A DNA stretch of 64,000 bases. It comes from Diplosphaera chodatii (lineage: Eukaryota; Chlorophyta; Trebouxiophyceae; Prasiolales; Stichococcaceae). The notes below the pieces were generated by a model that searched no databases, had not been told where the DNA came from, and saw nothing but the letters and a program-made list of their open reading frames with translations. Shown piece by piece: positions 63,701 to 64,000 of this stretch (the first letter of the stretch is position 1; each line of letters starts with the position of its first letter). Made by a program: the position numbers and the translations under genes. The stretch lies in assembly GCA_032358165.1 (NCBI GenBank), contig JAALGY010000015.1, positions 1,178,001 through 1,242,000 on the forward strand, in the 5' to 3' direction.

Positions 63701-64000
63701 ACATGACCTACAGTGAGCGCCTGCCTGGGAATCATGCCTGTCTGCTTTCACGCCACTACTGTGACAACAGCAGCTGGCAGGCTGCATAGCCGCAACAGTT
63801 CCCATGCGACTATGCTTATGCATCCCACTAGTGTAGGTCGTCAAAAAACTGTGTGCGGCAGATGCAGTAGCGAGTGTCCCTGCGCACCTGCAGGCTACCA
63901 GTTCGGCGGCGCCTTTGGCTCCCTGGACCACGGTGTCGCCAGCCGCTCCATGCGCGCGCAGGTGCGCACCCGGCACGCTGCACGCACCCGGAAGTCTGCA
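57780..64000 (+). CDS. secreted ExeM/NucH-type nuclease with two lamin-tail-like domains (partial, cut at right edge)
   Basis: ATG 57780 opens a signal peptide (MARQACLLALLSIIAASTLG, then AAYAQ). Two lamin-tail-like domains follow. Copy 1: GTCTDAFINE|IHYDN, NLRLVLYNGGTTAAS, GTAIGDTGFSVASVGG, LLSYEGVLTVS, SLQLKGSGSKYLDFRW. Copy 2: GGCTDAFINE|IHYDN, LTLVLYNGGSTATQ, GTAIGTTGFSVASV, FLSYEGVLTAS, SLQLKGTGTKYSEFTW. Proline-rich spacers occur at about 58833-58940 and 60072-60117. Next comes an OB-fold region (VTVTGVVTASFQG, GLQGFFLQTPD, GIFVFDGNNPAV, YEGMLVTIQGPLTVTNNFNL). The C-terminal endonuclease/exonuclease/phosphatase domain shows VSSFNVLNFFNN, AVEFERQRAKIANAITAISP, DVLGLTEVEN (catalytic Glu), VGSDVISVKMIYKPATFEP, INHLKSKGSGCGAGDDATDG, ILSMGDYNAYYYEEAMRN (catalytic Asp/Asn) and FGSLDHGVAS. 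It matches bacterial extracellular DNases such as Shewanella ExeM. The likely role is degrading external DNA for phosphate or nitrogen, an inference. At least 18 introns interrupt it; the last codons lie beyond 64000. Confidence 0.88.

Overview
The window is nuclear DNA from a unicellular green plant-lineage eukaryote, most likely a chlorophyte green alga (Trebouxiophyceae would fit; the species cannot be fixed from sequence alone). The evidence is dense genes cut by many short introns (mostly GTGAG or GTGCG donors and TGCAG acceptors), plant-type gene content (a DUF1995 plastid-type protein, probable transit peptides on argininosuccinate lyase and the TrmL-like methylase), CAG- and TGCA-rich low-complexity sequence, and no operons, Shine-Dalgarno sites or CRISPR arrays. 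Gene models below were built by hand, by joining exons whose phases match and whose products look like known families. Spans therefore include introns, and transcript ends are unknown.

Layout, left to right: the 3' part of an unidentified minus-strand gene with one membrane helix (67-506); a gene-poor stretch; a coiled-coil protein (2659-4314, +); adenine deaminase family (4935-6858, +); malic enzyme (7397-11531, -); cytochrome b561 (12147-13326, +); ESCRT-III VPS20/CHMP6 (13716-14886, -) and the tiny TFIIH subunit TFB5/TTDA (15069-15383, -); a cathepsin Z/X-like protease (15619-17626, +); argininosuccinate lyase (18248-21274, -); TrmL-type 2'-O-methylase (about 21498-22691, +); spliceosomal MFAP1 (22867-25982, -); a membrane-anchored TylF-like methyltransferase (26732-28847, -); a RING-H2 ubiquitin ligase (29671-32119, +); nucleoporin SEH1 (32682-34149, +); signal peptidase subunit SPC22/SPCS3 (34800-35788, -); a JmjC/cupin protein (36483-39024, -); asparagine synthetase (39406-42858, +); a DUF1995 protein (about 43396-45112, +); an SLC35C2/TPT-type transporter (45321-47937, -); an unrecognised multi-exon protein (48644-52869, -); mitochondrial ribosomal protein uL23m (52942-53427, -); phenylalanyl-tRNA synthetase alpha (53891-56641, +); and a large secreted ExeM/NucH-type nuclease cut by the right edge (57780-64000, +).

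The genes are ordinary eukaryotic neighbours, not a pathway cluster. Two touch nitrogen metabolism (asparagine synthetase, argininosuccinate lyase) and one purine salvage. Several adjacent genes are divergent and share short 5' regions (235 bp for TFB5/cathepsin, 381 bp for JmjC/ASN).

The most unusual locus is the nuclease. It has a bacterial-type extracellular nuclease plan (lamin-tail-like domains, OB fold, endonuclease/exonuclease/phosphatase domain) inside an intron-rich algal gene with proline-rich spacers, and its N-terminal domain is duplicated together with its intron positions. Other items to check are a probable GA-AG intron in the adenine deaminase gene, a GC-AG intron in SPC22, and a perfect 14-bp inverted repeat at 48461-48491.
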